A stretch of DNA of 46,075 bases from Deltaproteobacteria bacterium. GTDB taxonomy: Bacteria > Desulfobacterota > Desulfobulbia > Desulfobulbales > JAGXFP01. The notes under the pieces are model-generated. The model searched no databases, was not told where the DNA came from, and saw only the letters and a list, made by a program, of their open reading frames with translations. The position numbers and the translations under genes are program-made. The number at the start of each line of letters is the position of its first letter. Position 1 is the stretch's first letter. The stretch lies in the NCBI GenBank assembly GCA_020056965.1, contig JAGVGT010000020.1, positions 1 to 46,075 of the forward strand, read 5' to 3'. This document shows, in pieces, positions 42,619 through 46,075 of this stretch.

Positions 42619-44613
42619 ATGGCTGTCAAAAGAAATGGTTGTGAAAGCTGTACCGATATCACCTGCTCGTCAACCAAGGAGGTTCTGGCCCAGGGTAACG
42701 CCAAGAACGTCAAGACCGCCTTCGACCGGGTTAAATCACGGGGCATGTCCGCCTGCCTCTTCGGCTCCACCGGCACCTGCTGCCGCCATTGCAATATGGG
42801 GCCCTGCCAGATCATCGACGGCGTTGAGGAGATGATCGGCATCTGCGGCGCCACCGCCGATACTGTGGCGGCCCGGGGCTTCGCCCGCACCGTGGCAGCC
42901 GGTTCCGCCGCCCACACCGATCATGCCCGGGAGATGGTCAAGGGTTTCATTGAAACCGCCAAGGGCAACGGCCCCAATCAGATCAAGGACGTCGAGAAAC
43001 TCCTCTCCCTGGCCCAGCTCTTTAATGTGGTCACCGAGGGCCGCGAGGTCAACGAGATTGCCCTGGAAGTGGGCGAGAAGGCCCTGGCCGAATTCGGCAA
43101 GCAGGACGACCAGCCACTGACGATGACCAAGCGGGCCCCGGAGAAACGCCAGGCCATCTGGAAGAAGCTGGGCATCGCCCCCCGCGGCGTCGATCGCGAG
43201 GTGGTGGAGATGATGCACCGCACCCATATGGGCGTCGATCAGGACTATCAGAACATCATGCTCCAGGCCTCCCGCACCGCCCTTTCCGACGGCTGGGGCG
43301 CCTCGATGCTCTCCACCGAGCTGACCGACATCATGTTCGGCACCCCGGTGCCGCGCCGGGCCATCGTTGATCTCGGGGTCTTGAAGATGGACCAGGTCAA
43401 CATCACCGTCCATGGCCATGAGCCGCTCTTGGCCGAGGCCCTCTGTATCGCTGCCCAGGAGCCGGACATGCTGGAACTTGCCAAGAAGCAGGGCGCCAAG
43501 GGCATCAATCTGGCCGGGGTCTGCTGTACCGGCAACGAGATTCTCATGCGCCGGGGTATCCCGGTGGCGGGTGGTTTCATCCAGCAGGAGATGGTCCTGG
43601 CCACCGGCGCCGTCGAGGCGATGGTGGTGGACGTCCAGTGCATCATGCAGTCGGTGGCCGAGGTGGCCAAGAACTTCCATACCGACATCATCACCACCAA
43701 TTACCGGGCCAAGATGCCCGGCGCCGTCCATCTCCAGTTTGAAGATCACGATGCGATCAACAGCGCCAAGGCGATCCTTACCCACGCCATCAAGAACTTC
43801 AAGAAGCGCGGCCAGTGCTTCATCCCGTTGAACTCCAAGGTCGATGTGGTGGTGGGCTTTTCACACGAGACCATTAACTACATGCTGGGCGGCCGCTTCC
43901 GGGGCAGCTACCGGCCGTTGAACGACAACATCATCAATGGCCGGATCCGCGGGGTTGGCGCCATCGTCGGCTGCGACAACTTCAAGCTCGGTGACGATGC
44001 CCATGAGATCATCGCCCGGGAGCTGATCAAGAACGATGTCCTAGTCCTGGCCACCGGTTGCGCCGCCACCGCCCTGGGCCGGGCCGGTCTGCTCTGCCCG
44101 GAGGCCGCCAAGCTGGCCGGACCCGGTCTGGCCGAGGTCTGCGAGACGGTCGGGATACCGCCGGTCCTGCATATGGGCTCCTGCGTCGATAACAGCCGGA
44201 TCCTGATCGCCGCCACCGCCATGGTTCGCGAGGGCGGGCTGGGTGACGACATCAGCGACCTGCCGGCCGTCGGCACCGCGCCGCTGTGGATGAGCGAGAA
44301 GGCGGTGGCCATCGGCCAGTACTTCGTGGCCAGCGGCGCCCAGGTCGTTTTCCAGTCCCTGCCGACCAGCGGCGCCAAGGCCTTCCATAAGTACCTGCTG
44401 GAAGGGTTGATGAAGCCGCTCGGCGCCCACTGGAATATTGCCGAGGATCCCATGGAGATCGCCAGGATCATGATCGCCCGGATTGACGCCAAGCGCGCCG
44501 CCTTAGGCATCGACAAGCAGCGCGAGCGGGTCCTCTTCGACATGGCCATGCGCCGCGACCTGGGCACCACCTCGATCGGGGCCGGTTGCCACGGTCCGGG
44601 ACCGAAGGCTTGA
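42619..44613 (+). CDS. cooS: Anaerobic Ni carbon monoxide dehydrogenase catalytic subunit CooS
   Basis: 664 residues from the ATG at 42619, with GAGG upstream; the open frame to 42526 is rejected. It interconverts CO and CO2 at the Ni-Fe-S C-cluster. Cluster cysteines in the N terminus: Cys46, Cys54/55/58/63 and Cys76 ('CLFGSTGTCCRHCNMGPC', the D- and B-clusters). C-cluster blocks include 'VHGHEPLLAEAL', 'GVCCTGNEILMRRGIPVAGG', 'GAIVGCDNFKLGDDAHEI', 'TGCAATALGRAGLLCPEAAK' and 'HMGSCVDNSRILIAATAMVR'. No cooC, cooF or acetyl-CoA synthase (acsB) is in the window. Next to folD and metF it most likely serves the carbonyl branch of the Wood-Ljungdahl pathway rather than CO respiration. Confidence 0.95.
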   Translation: MAVKRNGCESCTDITCSSTKEVLAQGNAKNVKTAFDRVKSRGMSACLFGSTGTCCRHCNMGPCQIIDGVEEMIGICGATADTVAARGFARTVAAGSAAHTDHAREMVKGFIETAKGNGPNQIKDVEKLLSLAQLFNVVTEGREVNEIALEVGEKALAEFGKQDDQPLTMTKRAPEKRQAIWKKLGIAPRGVDREVVEMMHRTHMGVDQDYQNIMLQASRTALSDGWGASMLSTELTDIMFGTPVPRRAIVDLGVLKMDQVNITVHGHEPLLAEALCIAAQEPDMLELAKKQGAKGINLAGVCCTGNEILMRRGIPVAGGFIQQEMVLATGAVEAMVVDVQCIMQSVAEVAKNFHTDIITTNYRAKMPGAVHLQFEDHDAINSAKAILTHAIKNFKKRGQCFIPLNSKVDVVVGFSHETINYMLGGRFRGSYRPLNDNIINGRIRGVGAIVGCDNFKLGDDAHEIIARELIKNDVLVLATGCAATALGRAGLLCPEAAKLAGPGLAEVCETVGIPPVLHMGSCVDNSRILIAATAMVREGGLGDDISDLPAVGTAPLWMSEKAVAIGQYFVASGAQVVFQSLPTSGAKAFHKYLLEGLMKPLGAHWNIAEDPMEIARIMIARIDAKRAALGIDKQRERVLFDMAMRRDLGTTSIGAGCHGPGPKA

Positions 44614-44673
44614 CCCCCTACGCGAAATTATCCAGCCAACTATTTATTATTTTAGATAAGGAAGCAGAGATCA

Positions 44674-46075
44674 ATGAAATCGGGCAGTCGTTTAGAACGG
44701 ATTCTAACCTCGGGCCAGTTTGCGGTCACCGGTGAACTGGGGCCACCCAAGAGCAGCGACCCGGAAGTGGTCCGCCAGAAGGCCAGGCTGCTCAAGGGCA
44801 ACGTCGATGCGGTCAATATTACCGACTGTCAGACCGCCATCGTCCGGATGTCCAGCATCGCGGCGGGTCTGATCACCCTCTCTGAAGGGGTGGAGCCGGT
44901 CATCCAGATGACCTGCCGCGACCGCAATCGGATCGGCATGCAGAGCGATATCCTCGGGGCCAGCGCCTTGGGCCTCAAGAATCTGCTCTGCCTGACCGGC
45001 GACCATCAGAAGTTTGGCAACCATGCCGGTTCAAAAGGCGTCTTCGACATGGACTCCATTCAGCTTCTGGGGATGATGCGGGGGTTGCGGGACGACAAGC
45101 AGTTCCAGTGCGGCGAAGCGATCAAGAGCTGCGAGCCGAGGCTGTTCCTGGGGGCGGCGGCCAATCCTTTCGCCGGCCCCGATGTCAAGGCCCGAGCCGA
45201 GCGACTGGCCAAGAAGGTGGTCAACGGCGCCGACTTTGTCCAGACCCAGATCATTTACAACGTCGAGAAGTTTGCCCAGTTCATGGCGGCGATCCGAGAT
45301 CTCGGCCTGGACGAAAAGGTCTTCCTGCTGGCCGGGGTTACCCCGCCGCGCTCACTGGGCATGGCCCGGTACATGAAGAGCTCGGTGCCGGGCATGGAGG
45401 TGACCGATGAGGTCATCGCCCGGATGCAGGGGGCCAAGGACAAGGAAGAAGAGGGGATCAACATCTGCGTTGACATCATCAACCAGGTGCGGGCGATCAA
45501 GGGCGTGGCCGGTGTCCATATCATGGCCATCGAATGGGAAAGCGCCGTGCCGGAGATCGTCAAGCGGGCCGGTTTGGCCGAGCGGCCGCAGTTTGCCGAT
45601 GACGCGGTCGCCTTGCCCGCCGCCAAAACCGAAAAGATCGAAGTCCGGGAGGCCGCTTCGGCGGCTGCCGCCCCCGACACCGAGGCGTTGCTGGCGGCGG
45701 CCCGGGCCGAGGCGGAGAAGCTGGTTGCCCAGGCCCATGCGGAAATCGCCAGATTGAAGGCCCAGGCCGGGACCGCGGTTGCTGCACCGGCAGCCGTTCA
45801 CGCAGGAATTGAAATTGACGACGCAGGAGAACACGAGATGAATGAGAAGGAACGCCTGATGGCGCTGGAGTCACTGAAGTTCGGCCTGGAGGCGCTGAAA
45901 AAATCCCTGGGTCTTACCGATGAGCAGTTCGAGGCCCTGGTCAAGTTTGCCAGCGCCGAGGCGATCCTCAAGAAGGAACCGCCCCAGGCCGCTGCTGCCC
46001 CCAAGGTTGCCGCCCCGGCGGCCCCGGTGGCGGCTCCTGCCCCGGCACCTAAACCGGCGCCGGCTCCCGCTGCCA
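44674..46075 (+). CDS. metF: Methylene-THF reductase with long C-terminal extension, 3' end outside window
   Basis: ATG at 44674 (AAGGAAG upstream), open to the window edge: 467 codons visible. Residues ~1-315 are a complete MetF-type TIM barrel ('FAVTGELGPPKSSDPEVV', 'AVNITDCQTAIVRMSSIAAG', 'NLLCLTGDHQKFGNH', 'DFVQTQIIYNVEKFAQF', 'LAGVTPPRS', 'GVHIMAIEWESAVPEIVK'). The enzyme reduces methylene-THF to methyl-THF, the last methyl-branch step. Normal MetF would end here. Instead the frame continues through an Ala-rich coiled coil (~335-367), a helical segment from Met389 (45838) that has its own AGGAG (45825-45829), and an Ala/Pro-rich linker from ~436. What follows is unseen. Fusion, or a second in-frame product, is likely. 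Confidence 0.9.
   Translation, partial: MKSGSRLERILTSGQFAVTGELGPPKSSDPEVVRQKARLLKGNVDAVNITDCQTAIVRMSSIAAGLITLSEGVEPVIQMTCRDRNRIGMQSDILGASALGLKNLLCLTGDHQKFGNHAGSKGVFDMDSIQLLGMMRGLRDDKQFQCGEAIKSCEPRLFLGAAANPFAGPDVKARAERLAKKVVNGADFVQTQIIYNVEKFAQFMAAIRDLGLDEKVFLLAGVTPPRSLGMARYMKSSVPGMEVTDEVIARMQGAKDKEEEGINICVDIINQVRAIKGVAGVHIMAIEWESAVPEIVKRAGLAERPQFADDAVALPAAKTEKIEVREAASAAAAPDTEALLAAARAEAEKLVAQAHAEIARLKAQAGTAVAAPAAVHAGIEIDDAGEHEMNEKERLMALESLKFGLEALKKSLGLTDEQFEALVKFASAEAILKKEPPQAAAAPKVAAPAAPVAAPAPAPKPAPAPAA
45825..45840 (+). promoter_or_regulatory. In-frame internal ribosome-binding site in metF
   Basis: AGGAG at 45825-45829 is followed 8 bases later by ATG (45838-45840), in the same frame as metF. 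It would start a product MNEKERLMALESLKFGLEAL... that runs into the Ala/Pro-rich segment. Spacing and strength are as good as for true starts nearby. Confidence 0.45.

Overview
The window is GC-rich bacterial chromosome, densely packed and mostly single-copy. Three things together suggest an anaerobic, probably sulfate- or sulfur-metabolising Desulfobacterota (Desulfobulbales- or Desulfuromonadales-like) organism: the futalosine menaquinone pathway, carbonyl-branch Wood-Ljungdahl genes (fhs, folD, cooS, metF) and a small assimilatory-type sulfite reductase. This placement is an inference from gene content, not a database match. No rRNA, tRNA, CRISPR array or prophage was seen.

Layout. 1-2521: the end of a TPR protein, translationally coupled to a TMTC-like membrane glycosyltransferase with C-terminal TPRs. 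2579-3227: a TetR regulator with a perfect inverted repeat directly against its start codon. 3354-9837: a tight menaquinone operon, mqnE-mqnC-mqnX-mqnA-ubiE-ubiX-mqnP, mostly joined by 4-base ATGA overlaps. MqnB, MqnD and the UbiD-like MqnL are not in the window. 10057-12491: a TPR membrane protein with a strong terminator, then a DUF6178-like protein. 12638-20115: housekeeping and redox genes (mtfA, an A-type Fe-S carrier, a ferredoxin-nitroreductase, ygbA-like, small sulfite reductase, DUF6498-like, cvfB, a flavin reductase, a secreted DUF11-like protein), interspersed with palindromic repeats. 20530-21611: an IS200-like/RAYT transposase unit with 27-base inverted ends. 21743-22853: a Phd/RelE-type toxin-antitoxin pair followed by a Nudix hydrolase. 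23095-26121: nifU-nifS-thyX. 26350-32471, minus strand: marR and a tripartite RND efflux system. 32948-36778: a 1276-residue protein of unknown function with a transglutaminase-like stretch. 37011-46075: Wood-Ljungdahl genes fhs, folD, cooS and metF, with a pilB-like ATPase carrying a cyclic-nucleotide domain between fhs and folD.

How it fits together. The Wood-Ljungdahl genes activate formate (Fhs), reduce it stepwise on tetrahydrofolate (FolD, MetF) and interconvert CO and CO2 (CooS). The mqn operon makes the menaquinone needed for anaerobic electron transport. NifU/NifS and the A-type carrier supply Fe-S clusters to the many Fe-S enzymes here (MqnE, MqnC, CooS, sulfite reductase, nitroreductase).

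Most notable points: (i) metF runs past its normal end into a coiled-coil and Ala/Pro-rich extension that has an internal in-frame ribosome binding site and is still open at the window edge; (ii) a CRP/FNR-type palindrome at exactly class II spacing upstream of the sulfite reductase-ygbA pair; (iii) a 170-base nested-palindrome MITE-like element abutting the Fe-S carrier stop codon; (iv) the RAYT unit whose inverted end cuts into a small reading frame; (v) the 1276-residue protein; (vi) the PilB-cNMP fusion. No fully novel multi-gene system could be demonstrated from sequence alone.
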